This document shows, piece by piece, positions 26,901 through 41,900 of a stretch of DNA of 64,000 nucleotides. Location: the NCBI GenBank assembly GCA_008973525.1, contig WACJ01000124.1, positions 2,728,001-2,792,000 of the forward strand, read 5' to 3'. Position 1 is the first letter of the stretch. Each line of letters starts with the position of its first letter. Position numbers and translations under genes: made by a program. The DNA is from Stenopsyche tienmushanensis. Its lineage: Eukaryota; Arthropoda; Insecta; Trichoptera; Stenopsychidae. The notes under the pieces are model-generated. The model searched no databases, was not told where the DNA came from, and was given only the letters and a program-made list of their open reading frames with translations.

Positions 26901-29900
26901 TTACTTAAACGACGATTTTGCCGGCAAAAATAGCTAAATCACATGTATTCGGAACGCTCACTCGTTTCTCGTATTGTAATATTTTTCATATGGAAGCATA
27001 AAGAAATATATCTTTCATACGCTTATAGTTTTTCTGAAATCAATTATGTTGCTGTTAGTTTACGAAAGAATTATCTTCTACTGTTATTTAACCCTTTTCG
27101 ATCAAACCGGTCAATACACCATTAAATAACCTGTGACACAGAAGGTTCTGCTTTGATCGGTCAATTAATTGTCCGTTATCATATAGTCGCCCGTTTAGTA
27201 ATTTACACGATAAACTGTTAATAAATTTAAAACTTGAACGACGAGATATAAATTCTTAAAATGGCTAAGGGTGGTTGATTATCTTTCAGGGTAATATAAT
27301 TAATCCAAAAGAATCAAAAACATGAGTTTTTCATTGACCAAAAACATTTATTTCGATAAATCACTATTCTCAGTGGTTGTTTAATATGGAAATATGATTG
27401 ATAGCATTAAACAAATAATAGATCAGGGATGTATACGATTAGATTTATCATAAGTTTAAAATTATGCGAAGAGCAATATATCATGATGAACATCGTTAGC
27501 ATAGTGCAGCCTCATCCAGTCTATTCCAGGACTAAGTATTCTTCAATATTCATTCGTCGGAAAGAGTCACATCCATATATATATTGTGTTATTGCGTGGG
27601 CGAAATGGCATCCCTACGCAAAGCCGCTATTGATCTGTGTAGATGCAATTTGCCAGATTAACAGCGACATCATTCTATCTTCCTTCGGATGCAGTGTTTA
27701 AAATGAACATTGATATTTTCTGTCTACTTGTAGCCACATTGCGCCTTATTAACAGCATTAATCTAGATTATCGCGCGTGTTTTCGATTAACCTTGGCTGC
27801 GGGAAGATGTCCTTCTCGTAGGTTGATCGATGTAGCCTCTCTTTCCGTAAATGAAATATAATAATTAAAACGGGAGGGTTTCTGTTATTACCCAACCGAT
27901 TCCATCTTACCGCTTGGTTTCACCACAACCCGAAAGAAGAATAAATTTACGTGCGATCCAGGATCCAGTCCCCGAGAGCACCCCCGTTCCACGTTTGAGT
28001 GGAGTCAATGCAATCCTTGGATACAGAAAGTTATATTTTTCCGCAACTTGCCTATCTTTCACGTTACAATTTATCTCCTCATCTTTTCTCTATGAAGTTA
28101 ACATAGGTTCCAAGCTTTATTTTTAAATGCTCATCTAGCAAGTCACTTTAGTGATCGTATCATAACGATCAATGCTAAGATATCGTTAATATTTGAAAGG
28201 AGAAATTTAACAACTATACTAATTTTTTTGGCTGATAATAAATGTTATGTACAAAATTTACGACGACAGGAGTTCGTTTATCGTTCGAAAGGGGAAAAGA
28301 ATGAGTATATTTTGTAACAAAAGTCCCTATTCTTAAATAAATGTAGGTGTCTCAGAACTACATTTTTTAAATTGGTAATCATGGTTTTATTAATCGAAAA
28401 CTCAAAAATATATATTCAAATTTTATATTATAATCCTTTAATCTAAAATATTTCTACAATGAGAGAATGGTTATAATATGCTATATAAGCTGAAATTCAA
28501 CCTAAAAACGATTAAGCTTTATTGTATGGTTGATTCTTTGTATACCCTTGTCGGCAAATCTACACAATCTAAAGGTTTAATTAAATTACTTTTACTTCTT
28601 TTTTTATTCAGCTTATGATACACGAGCTGTTATGAACGTCTCAACGATAATTTCTCACCTTTTAAGACGCTGCGATATGCTCTCATGGAATTCGCGATCA
28701 TCTCGCACGATTCCAATTTAAATAGAACAAAGAGATTTTACGATGTCAGGTGTTACAGTTGAAGTTTTCGGCCGTTTTACGATGTTAAATAACCACATCA
28801 TGACGATGTAATTATTTTTTTGGATCCCTTTTGACAAAGCGTGAATAAGCGCCAAGACCGTTTTTTACCGCAAACGTCGTGATATACGTAATTATAATAT
28901 GTGTATATTTCTATTTGGTTCCGTGCAATCTTCGCCGGAGAAACTATCTTCGGTTTTTCTTCTCGATTGTGATCTTAACGGTGGTGTGTGTGTGTTAAAA
29001 ATGGAAGGAAAGAGTCTTCGAAACGTGTTATTATACAATTTTGAACGTATCATGCGTGATTGATTGCTCCCATAGGCGTTGTGAGATGTAGATTATGTCC
29101 AAAGCCATTCGATATTACCGAGTCCCGATGGAAAAGTAAACTTAATGATACGACCACGATAATGGACTCTTTGAAAAATTAATTATAGCTTTTATAGGAA
29201 TTAAGGTCAAGTAATGCTCCAAAACGTTGATTATCTTGACCGATGTAAAATATTTTTGCAATGAGGGGTCATTATGCCTTTATCATTTTACGATTGGTAT
29301 TTGAATGAATCAAGCTTATAATGCAAAAAAATGCATGATCCATACATAAATTTCCCAATACCAGGAAGATATGTGTAATTAACTCAAGATAATTAATGAG
29401 TCGTTCATCCGACATCATTACACTCTCCGAATATGAGCATATATTTTTTTTAACCAAAATTATGCAATTAACAAACGAAAACTTATGACCCGTTCGGGTC
29501 ATTTGAGCGAAAGCCTTAATTCAATCGTAAGCCTTAACTTAATATACGCGAAGATGTCTTCATTAGTTTCTGCAATAAACCATTTGGCAACAGCACGATT
29601 TTCCAGCTTGAACACGCCTAATAAATCAGTATGTATGTTTATAGATATTTTAGTAAATCATGATAGCTTTCAAATTTAGAAACACTATAATTATTTGTAA
29701 CAGAGAGCATGATCAATCTACTCAATTTTATGATTGAATTTCAAATTTCCAATATGTTCCGCCCCAACCCAAATATTTTTTTAGCGATAACATTAAATAC
29801 AGTTCGACTTCCTTTTAAAAACACTTGAATTATCTTTGAACAAATTCTGCAATATTTGTATGATAACGATTTTACTATTAACGCAAATATCCGTTAAAGT

Positions 29901-32900
29901 TCAAGTACGACTGATAAAGAGAATTAATACTAAAGACACTTAGTAATATTTATCATCCAATAAATAATACGTTGGATTTAAAATGAGCCCTAAAATAGTC
30001 TATTTTTCAGCCTTCGTAAAGTAGTGGTTTTATAAATATTTAACAATAATAGTACATATGATCCATTTTGATTGGCAACAACGCGACTAATGTGAAAAAT
30101 TGATTTAATCTTAGATTTTTATTATAGAGGTATGTGTGTAAATCTGGATAGGGAATAAATTTTCACCCTAGCAATAAAATTGAGTCTGGATTGTCTCGAT
30201 CCAGACTCACTCTAATTTTCTGGATCTGAATTGTAAATATTAACACATTTAAAAGGTAGGTTCTGTAGTTTGCTACAATAATTTAAAATATTATTCGAAA
30301 ACAATAACGATTTCATTATTCGTTCATAGACCATCTTCTACCTAAAAATTTACATTCAAATAGTATCCTAACTTAACCATATGTGGAAGATAATACCATA
30401 TGATGATGAACCTTAAAAAGACGAATATTGTGATAGAAATAAATATTTGAGGATATGTAACAGTATTTACCATAACTAAAAAAGGAGTTGGCGCCATGTT
30501 GGAGTCAACGTGCTAATTTTGAAGAAAAATGTTATGCAAGGAATGGTTAACAAATGATATTTTTTACTGATTTGCAAATAAATATTTGTAGTTTTTATAA
30601 GTATTGCAATAAGTTTTTAGTACTGTACAATATTATTAATATTAAGAAAATTATCTAACTAGAAAAGTGCGATCAAATTAAACGGTAGGTGAAATACAGG
30701 TTTATGACTATGATAGTATTTTCCATGGTTAAATGATACATGACGTGATATAGTTGAGTAGGACAATACGCATATAAATAATGACAGCTTTGCAAGTATA
30801 AAAACACAGGCACTTTTACGGTTTACGATATTTATAGCCATTAAAAATATATAAAATAAGACTAAATAAAAATCAATCACCATAGAATTAAACGAACAAT
30901 GTTAACGCCCCTGAATATTTTCTCTCACATAACAAACAAAATTTATGATGACACGGTCAAGAATCGTTCCACCTTCCAGGTCGACGAGCTCAATTTATGA
31001 TAACAGTCGTGAATTTTCGTACAGAAGAAATGTAATAAAATAATGGTCACGATCTATTGGAAAGAAATGTACCGTCATACAAAATAAGATCGACACCATA
31101 AATCTTGAGATTCGAACTGAAGACTTCCCCATTATAAAGCCGAAGACTGTATTTATTGCACCGCATTACCGATCGCCTAGGTCTTTCACCTTCCAAAGAA
31201 AACCATATAAAGAACCGTTTTTAGGAACGCAATGGGAATATTCGGCAATAAGTACCTTCATTACTATCATTATCTGTCGTAACTCAAACAAGTCAACGTC
31301 TCTATACAAACGCGCTAAATTATTATGTAAATATGAAAAATAGATAATATATCATAAAGAGGATGTTGTACTTCCTCGACAGTATCATTAATACTCAATA
31401 TGATCTTACACAAGTACTGTTATTGCTACATCGGGATCGGGATGATTAGAGCAACATGTTCCGTCCTTATTTAGATGTGCATATCAGGAAGTGAAGTTCT
31501 TCGGACAATATTTGTTGATATTGTCAGAGGATCCCATCCTGGACGCCTACTCCAGTGATGATGAGATCTGAATGAGACGATGTAAATGGAAGTCGTTTGT
31601 GATGATATTAAGAATATATTCAGGGCATGTCAGCTTGAAGAGGCTGTCCAGCACGGATGATTGCAACAACGTTTTAGCTCGTGGGGAAACGTGGACAGAA
31701 ACAACACCAGAACAATGCTGTATTGCCTTACGAAGTGTTTGTTGAGCCTGAGGTGTTTGCACGACATGGGTTTCCAACCATTATTTTTGAAAAAAATCTT
31801 GTCTTAACAGCGAATTCCTATTAGCACTAAATGATCACCCTTCTTTAATTAAAATATCATATTTTTTTAAGTGGCTTTTCATAGTGCCTTTTATGGAATT
31901 ATTGCCAAAAATGTTGACATGGTTTTTCATAGGTTGCCAATCACACCAAAATAAAGTAAATTTGAATCCAAGATGACATTTTTAAAGTAAGCGGTCCGAT
32001 GGTTTAATCATGGGACTACCTACACGTACTATTTATATAAGATAAAATTTTGTATTTAAGGAACTAAGAACAAATTAAGTTATTTTCATTAAAAATTAAT
32101 ACGTCTAATTCGTTTTAAATTCATAAGCTCAATTTTGCAAGCGTTCTCACGGAAGCAAAAATTATTAACGAATGTAAATAGTCTTATAGTACTATTCAAT
32201 TTGGTCTAAAAATTGAATGAGGTAAGAGATCTGGAATAAGCATTTGATTTTCGTTTTGTTTAAGATAAAAGTATTTCAGAAATGTGTACTACCAATGTTG
32301 ATGGATGATTGCAATATAAAGAATACAAGCTTAGTTGCGAAAGAAATTGAGGACCATACAAAGTTTATGAAATTTAGTGTGTTATGATACAAGAATGAAT
32401 GACAATTGTTCGCTACATTTCGGTCATGGGCATGATTTGATGAAAGATGAAAAAAAGTCATCATTATCATCACATGGCCATAAAGCCTCATAAAATAAGT
32501 AATTTAAAATTAATTTTGGATTTTTTTAACAAATATTATTTTTATTAATAATAACAGCATGTGATTGGTAATTCTTATGGATGGTAGGACTTGTGTCCAA
32601 TCCCTAAAAGGATAAAAATCAATGTTCAAGACCAAAATCAAATATACATAGTACACGTTTATGGAAAGATGGAAACTTAAGCAACCAAAAATATTAATAA
32701 CATATGTGAGAATATAATATTAACACCTGAGACATGCCAAAGCTGGTTCTAAAAGCTTAAATCTAGAAACATAAACAAAGAATCGACTTATTCACATATT
32801 ATTGCAGAATTATAGCATGGATCATAAGCCAAAGCAATTAAAGTTTTATTTACAAGGTTGGGTCATAAAATGCATCCAATTATTTATTCGATCATAGCTC

Positions 32901-35900
32901 GTATGAATTGTAACGTAAGTTAATTTATTATAATTTTAGACTTGATAAAATAGTAAGTTGTCTTGAATATCCCTTGGTTGAATTAATGATTTATGGTGCT
33001 AGTGCCTAAATTGACAATCATTGTACTTGAGGGGATGTGCACGGAGTAATTAATTTTGAATTACTCTAACTGAATGACAATATCAGGGCAGAAGTGAATT
33101 TGTAATCAATTAGAAAGGATTATTCAGAAACTCATTTTTCAACAAGTCATTTTTCACCATGATAATACACATCATTATTGCATAACAACATCCAAGAATT
33201 AAATCGGGATGTTTCTGGTCATCTTTCATATTCAATTGATATAACGCATTCAGATTATCATATTCAGTTTACTCTTCGATATGCCTAAGGACAAGTAAAA
33301 GTTCTCGTATTTTAACATTTTTTTACGAATCTGCATTTTAACCCTCGAAGTGAAAGACCTTCTTTTTCTAAACGTGTATAATTTACATCGATTTTATTCA
33401 ATGTGTAAGAAATTTTCAGAAATAATGAATATCACGTATGAATGAAAATAAATTATAGAAATATTATGTGGGTTAAATTACTACTTATATATATATATAT
33501 TAGTGTATTTCTATTTATTTATATTGTGTATCATCATCATCATTATAGTGCGGCCACTAATAGTCCACTCCCCTGCAGGACTTAGTATTTTCTAACAGCA
33601 GTGTGTCATTAATGAAAGAGAAGTCCAAAATTCTATTTTTTTCTTGTCGCAAATAATGCGAATATCGCGGCATTGAAAATTCAAATATTTTTATACAACA
33701 TAATGAATTGACTTAAAATATGCAAGTATTTGTAGCGTGTAGCCAAAAATGTTGTATGTAACTATTTCAAAGCCCCTGATCATCGAATGTGTAACTAATA
33801 AAAATTATGTATCAGACCACGGATCGATAAAAAATAATGTACATATAATTGACCGTTGGCTTTCAAATATTCGATAGACTCAATTGTGCTCAATATTAAT
33901 TGAACGTTTTGTAATAGCAAAACAATTTTATCTTTTGTAAACGGAAATGAAAGGTTATTTTTAAAAACACTGGTATTTGCAGGAACCGCTCGGAAAAGTT
34001 CGTTTAAATAGAGAGAATCACCGCAGTGAAAGGTTTTTTGCTATCGAGAACGGCCTTAAAAGTAATCCGGTTTTAGACAAAGAAAGGTTCGACTCTGCTG
34101 ATTTATCACACACATTACATCACCGGTTTTTACTTTCGTTGGCGAGATATGGAAGTCACTGTTGGCTGTGTATGCGCGGATTACGCTTACCAGTTTATAT
34201 CACACAAGACTCGTATGTAGATTTTAATGTAATGTCATAAATCTGCATGACGTCTGGGAGGCTGTAAATCAGTTTTCTAATTGTGCGTAGGCTCGTTAAG
34301 ATGCATGAAAATTTTCAGAAAACGTAATTCATCGCGAAGAAAAGTTTGTGCCAACATTTGCATTGCACGACAGAAAAGCGATTCAACCGAGATGTTCTAT
34401 TAGATCCCTCGACGTTGCTATCGAACTTAATCGTATTCTTTCCAAATAAATTTATGACCGCCATTAGGTTCCAATTTTTTAAATATAATTTTATACTATT
34501 TATAACTGTAGTCCAAGCGTTTTGTCACAGTTAAATAATCTTTTATTACATTCGTTGTCGGCTTATGACCTAACATCAGAGATCTCAAAATTTGCTATTA
34601 AAGTCACTGCGTATTAATGACTTTGTTGCAAATGTACCATGGACATAAAAATGGTCATAAAAGGTTAACGATCCAGTGATTATGCTATTGAGTAATATCT
34701 CGTTTGTTGGACGAGTTGTGCATTTTGAGAAATAAAGCATGCAATGATTAGATAATTAATCTCATTCAAAGAAACAACTTTTCTTTTTTATTTATACAAT
34801 TGTACTTCGTCTAAAAGCCTTTACGTTTTAACAAATAGCAGCAATTATCAAATATCAAACATAAGTAATTCATCTGAAAATGTACTCGTTTTTAAAATGA
34901 AAGTAAGATAATTTCACAATATAGTAGCCAACAAATCGCTGATTTCTTACGTGTTTCTTGTCAAGCATCATATTATTACAGATTTCATTTGAAATGTTTA
35001 ATAGAATTTTAGACATCTTATATTTGTCTGACAAATTCAAACAAAAATTTGAAACAGCGGGTGTTAATTAGAAAGCAAGACCCTGTGTAGTTCATGAATG
35101 TAGTGTTTACTGATATTATTAATATTATACATACTTCGGTTTTGAGCCCAAAACATAAAATATATCATCATGATTTGGGATCTTCTTAAATAATACGATC
35201 ATTTCATTGGCATGCAAACAATTTAGCTGCAGACCTTGAAAATTCTAACAGGATTTAAATTAAGATCGTCTCAAAGATAATCCTTCTGGTTTTATTTCAG
35301 CACAATAATAGCGTTTATATTAACCAAACCTAAATATTAATCTAGTAATATTGGTACTCAAAGTACTTTTTTATGCCCATTCAAAAAAATACTCAGGACT
35401 ACCTTTAATATCAAACACAAGAAGAGGTAAATGTCTGATATAAATATTTTCATCTCCACTCGGAAATTTTTTAACCTTTCCTTCCCTGTGATGTATTTAT
35501 TACAACTCAACTTTAAAAATGTCGTGGTTTTTAAATCACTTTTTCATATGGTGTACCAAATACACATCATCGGAGTGCGCGGGTGTTTTTAGCACAGCAA
35601 GGGAAAAGTTAATACGATTATTTAATTCAAATTGTTTATTGTATGCTTTAATTATTATATTAGTATATTATAATACGAGTATATGTTAAATCGAATGGAT
35701 GAATGATGTATTAAATTTGAAAGATACAAAACATAATGTGAGATTTTTTTTAATGTGGATTATTATAGAATTTAATGTGGTGATGATAATAATTATAATT
35801 TTAGCTTAAGTTAACGTATTAATATTTCTATTGTGATTTGTTTGAACTATCAATTTAAGTTACTTGATCACAATGAAACCAATAAAGCTCCTGCGTCCAC

Positions 35901-38900
35901 GCAATAGTCATCCACAACAATATCAGCATGAAAGATTTGGAATTAATTTCATAATTTACGACTCATTCTATACGGTCTGGATTATAAAGTGGTAAAAAAT
36001 AAAAATAGAAACAGGATATAAAATACACAAACACTTGAAATAAGTCTGATAAATTTGCCATGCTTGATTTACACCGAGCTTAAATCAAAATTAATTCAAT
36101 ATTATTCCAAGTTTGTTGATTCGAACACAAAAAATGCTTGGTATTGTTCGCTGGAAGCTGTTAGAAACGCTCAAGAGCATGATATGAATTCCTTTCGGAC
36201 AAATAATGGCAATACAAATAAATCGTGGCGCCAGACCTGGCTGTAAACTCTTGCCTACGCATTTAAATTTGTTGTCAATGTCGGATGTAATTCTACATAC
36301 AGGAACAAGCAAATCGTAAACAAATCGCTATTTACAAGCTTTCTAGATATAAAGCTAAAACCTAACTATAGCGAAAGATTTGAACTATTGCTAACAATAA
36401 ATAAGCCATATGCCTAGCACACGTTCAAGATTTACTGGGGATCGGAATCTGTATCGCGTTACAAGGAAAGCTAAGCTATCTGTTGTGTAGGGGTCTTAGG
36501 TTTAAAGGTGGCCTATCAACATTTTGTATCTAATTTCCATGTTATATTTTTAAATACAATTACCATTGTATCATTTATTCATATTGATAGGGTTAAAATC
36601 CTATAAGTTTTTAATAGCAAAAATAATAAATAGCGTTTTTAGATCAATATTAATGATTGATATTTTTATTTTAGAAAATCTTTGATCAACTTTATTGATT
36701 ATAAAGCCTCTTTGATGAGTTATAATCATGCTGTTGTTTTCCGTTCAACTTAGACAATATATTTGTGTTGTTCTTAGCGTTCCTACGGACACACAGATGA
36801 AAAATTATACAATTAAGAATTCATGAGTCTTATTCATTTTTATCACAGCATTTAAAATCGGTTTAGCTTAAAATGACAAAATAATTATTAGCTGCGATGT
36901 AAGCTTTGATAAGTAATCTGGGAAATTCAAGGCTCTTGTAAAATATATACTATTTGCTATGTCTGTCAATCGTTCCTCATTTACATCGACCTTTTACAAG
37001 GGAGCAATGTGGCGCTAATAGGTGTATATATTGATCTTTGTGCAATAAATAGTAATTTTGAGAAGTATTTCAATTCATTTAATGCGATATTTAATTCTAA
37101 GCTACGAGTGAACTTTGCAAAATGATAAAAATCATCTTCTATTAATCAACAGATCTATTATTGTTTTCTTTTTTAAAGGCGCTATTCTCATTATTTTACT
37201 GTGGTTTAATTGTGGATAGAGAATTTTACTGTAGTTTTTCTTTAAATATATTTAAATTAAGATTATTTAAGCAGTATGATGTAGTCATATCATTTCAATA
37301 CAGAATTAACAAAGATGGTGTAAAAATATTGTATAAAAACCTTTTTTACCTGAGGTGTTGTAAATTTTATCAAATTTTCGAGCATTTTAATTGTCTGTAA
37401 ATGGCAAGACGGTAAATATATATTGCAACACAGTACTGAAAAAAAAGTGTTTGTTCAGAAACCACAACCACAATTTTGAGCAAGCATTGTGGTCAGCAGC
37501 CACATTTTAAACACATAATCACCATAAATATACTGCGAATGGTGTTTATGATACCACTCTATACAGCTGAAAGAAACCAGATATAATTATTTAATGTGCT
37601 GATTTTTTTATTTCCATATAATATATTTATTGTTCAAGTATTAAATAAATATTGGCTTATATATTTTACACATAAATTTTCATTTAGATTAGGCAATCAT
37701 TGGTCAAATAGAAATTGCAAGATGCATTCATTGATTTGGCCATATAATATTTTAAGTTTATAATTCTATTATTTTAGATATGTATCATCTGTTTGCCTTC
37801 TCATTTGTCTGTGATATAAATTTTTATCATCAATCTTGTTCATGTGTGTATTGTCAAAAACCTGTAGCGTGATTTTCAAAAACTTTATGAATAGAGAAAT
37901 TTTTGATAGTCTTGATCTAATCGTATTATATTTCAACAATTCGAAAGAGTAAGAATCGTTCCTTTATTTGTGGCTTGAATGACATTGCATTGTGGAATGG
38001 CAAAAATAGCAAATGGAATAAAATGTCACAGAGGTCAAATGAATGAGATTTTTTCGTGTTCCTTTAATTGGAGCACAGTGTTAAAGTGATTTTCACTTGT
38101 CGCACAAAAGAGTAGATTCCAAAACGTCAATCGCTTCCAAATTTGTGACAAATCGCTTCAATGTAAACCAGATGAGGCAAATCAGTCGTAAAGACTTTCT
38201 CGACGGCGATTCAAATTTATTGCGGTCGTTTTATTCGCAGACAAAGATTGCGGTCTCAATAATGATCGTTACTGTCGCAAATCAGTTTACTACGTACGTA
38301 CGTCCATTGAAGCACTTTCAGTTTTTCAGTCAACAAAAGAGCTCCATTGGAATGAAGTAAATTAAAAAGCGAATTGCTGACATGCCACGCCATGACTAAT
38401 TATGCTGTTCGGTCACGAAACGAGATGGTGGATTGCAAAACTGTAACAAACCGAAGGTTGATTAGATGCATATGTGGAGTGACCAAGGAAGTGAAGACGA
38501 AGAAACTGAGAAAATATGAAAGCGCCCCAGGCTAGCTCACGATCCATCGCAACGATTATATGGGCTGCTAGAGTAATCGATGTGATGCTGGGACTTGAGA
38601 AATAATTGACAAACTAGAGTAAATATAGTGTACTTATTTCCGCGAATTGCACGATCGAATTCCTCCTCGCCATTAAGTGGAATAAGGACGATGGATTCGC
38701 CTATTGTAGTGATGTTTCCGAGCCGTTCTTCAGAGCATGATTCGAAATTTTGATAGTAAAAGTAAATTGGACGAAGTCAAGGTATGCAGTGATTATTCCG
38801 CAATGAACAACGAACGCTCAGATGTGTTCATAATGTTTTTGTGAGGAAGATAAGTTCTATTCAGATAATAGAATAAATGACAAAATTTACAGGATGAAAT

Positions 38901-41900
38901 TCATTGAGCAAAAATAAAAATCTTAAACGAAGATGACCATGAAATTTCCAAAAAATCCTAGTGAAGATAACCTTTTTAATACGAATAATAAACAAACCTA
39001 ATATGTTAAGCACCCAAAGCGATCTATTGTTGCCTGAAATTACATACACAATAGCATTACATCATTTCATTCAAACAGAGGATCTGTTTGTTTTATTTAA
39101 TATACAGCGCAAAAATAAATTTAAATGATTTTATATATTAATATTAATGATACGAACGAATTGACGTGTAGACCTCATTTAAGATGAGATATATATGGGG
39201 GTTGCCAATTGATCATTATTTTAAAGCGATTACGATTATAGATGATAATATTTGCATAGCCCAGAAATGCAATTTAAAGTGCATCAATGCAGCAATTTAT
39301 TAAATGAAAATAATTCGCACAAATATCGTCGATCTTGCATATTGGATCTATTAAATGAGACCGGTCAAATCATATTATCATCGATTTTTTATCGCTTTTT
39401 TTCTATTTCATATACATCAAAAACACATGTGCATCAGATCGATCTTAGTTACGACATCCTCTTACGGTTTTAATTTATTTTCTAATTGATTGAACAGAAT
39501 ATAGCACCTTATAAGGTAAACACGATGTTCGAAGCTTTCCGGATTACGGCGCGATCTAATTTCGTGTGTTTTTTACAGACTTATTTTAATTGATCTAGCC
39601 ACATTGGCCATTTAATCGCATTATTTAATATGTCGCAACCGAATATTTCATCGACGGAGTGAATAGAGTAGTTATGTTAACAAATGGTAGTGAATCGTAT
39701 CGATTTGCTTTTTGTGAGTTTATTTCGCTGCTGGACCATTCATCTGTTTTTGGTCCATTTGCATAATAAAAGGTTTTTTTGCGATCCGCAGATTTTCATG
39801 GTGTAGTTTTATTTTTTTTTACTGTAATTGTATTTCCTGTATTTATTGGCAGTTTTTATTTGTAATTGTGATGCAAAGCACCCAACTCGGCAAACTTGAA
39901 AGTTCGACATGCGATTTTAAAGAATGATAAAAATCGAACTTTAGCCTGAATGAGCCTCTAAATAATGCTGATTTAAATGTGCGAAAAGCGTAAACGCCAC
40001 AAATTATTTTTAACCCTTTGAATCCAATGTCCAGGTGGTTTCGACATTTTTTACTCCAGCTTCGATTACAATTATTTAGAGCTATTTTGCTTTTTGAAAC
40101 ATCGGAGCAACTGTTCTAGGATAGATAAATTTCTCATTTTACAACAAACCAACCCATTCATTCACTTTCTGGAGTTTTTCCTTACAAGCTATAGTTGTAC
40201 CAGTTATCATTCACTAGCAGAATAGTTTTGCACTTTATTATTAATTTGCAATAGATTCCAGATTCCAAAGGATATCATAAATTTACCGATAGATTTTACA
40301 CAAATCCGATATTGGTTAAAGAAGTGTCTAAAACAAGTTATCTCACCAGTACAATAATGACAAATAGAAACGATTAATATTGACATTTTTTCCCAATGTA
40401 TTATCATAAAGATAATCTTAGACAAATTCACTGAAAATCGCTTGAGGGGCAAAGGGTTAAGGCCCAACATATGTACATTATCAGACAGGCGATTTCCATG
40501 GTATATTTTACTAAGAATTGAAGATTTTTATATTGCGTTTTTTTAATTAAATATTGTGATTGCTTTTCATATTTCATTAAATATGGATGATATTAACTAA
40601 ATTAAATGTTTAAAAATATTTTCGTAAATCTGCTGCTAATATTTACTAGTCATCGGGCAAACCTGGATAAAGATTGTGGAACAATTTTTTTATCCATAAT
40701 CTATATGTAAACTTACTAAGCCAATATTTGGTTATTAAATATATTTCATCATAATCTCGAAATAACCAAATGTTATTAATGTGAAGATTGGATGTTACAT
40801 TTAATAATATATTATGCAATATTTTTGTTTGGAGCTTGAATGTAATCATCAATCAGATTTCACTACTGTTTCTCAAATGCGTGTTATTCAAATGTCACGC
40901 ATTCGATTTTCAATTATAATTAATTATGACTTTACAATTTCCAAAGTGTCATTTAATATGTTTTTTGTGTGATTAAATGTTACGAAATTTCGAATTATAC
41001 GGACTTATTGAAATTATTAGTATCATATTTCAATTATGTGGTAACATTGGGAGTGTTTATCTGCGTTATTTGAATATAATTAAAAATGTGGAGCGTACCA
41101 AATTCGGTTCGCGATGTTTTGGTGTCTCGGTGATCAATTGCAATGATTTCGAAAGAGCGCCTAACGAGAAAAGTGGAGATCGACGCCCATGGTAAGGAAT
41201 CAGCTTACCTATTGTAGTAGATCTCGTTATTGACCAGAAGTTGATTGATTGATGTTGATTTCATAATGCAATCAGCGTTTTGGCGCCCGCGGCCATCAGC
41301 TGGGAACTGTCCTGCTTATTTCGCGTTCGACCACTGCTTTTAATTGAGTTTTTTTCACGTGGTCGTGTTATGAGTTTGGGTCGTTTCTTACACTGTTGAA
41401 CACGTCGGAGTACTTGGAAGTTGCATAACTGATCACCAATGGATGATCTTGAATAAATCAAAGCCCAGTTTGTAAACAAATTAAACTGTCAATAATTTTG
41501 ACACACTGCAAAGCTCGATACCGCAATAAAATTTATCACCATACGAATCGGTACTTTGCCGGCAAATATCGACGGAAAAGTTAATTTATTCTTCCAAAAT
41601 GTAAATAATCGGCTGTAAATTGATATAAAAATTTAATTTAACTTTTGGTTTTATGCGCGCACTTTCGTTTTTATGTGAGTTTCGATGGTTGGAGTTGGAA
41701 CACGATGGAAGGCAAAGTGGAGGTAACAATACACGCAGTCTACCCACCGGCGTCCTGCGGCATACTGAGCTTGGAAACTCGTTTACCTTTCTATGAGGCA
41801 ATAGCAAAACTACTTGACTGAAGACTGGGGTTAGGTTAGATAGCCTCCGTGGACACGAGAACTTCTTGCATGCCCTCGCGTCTTGGCTACCGTAATCTTT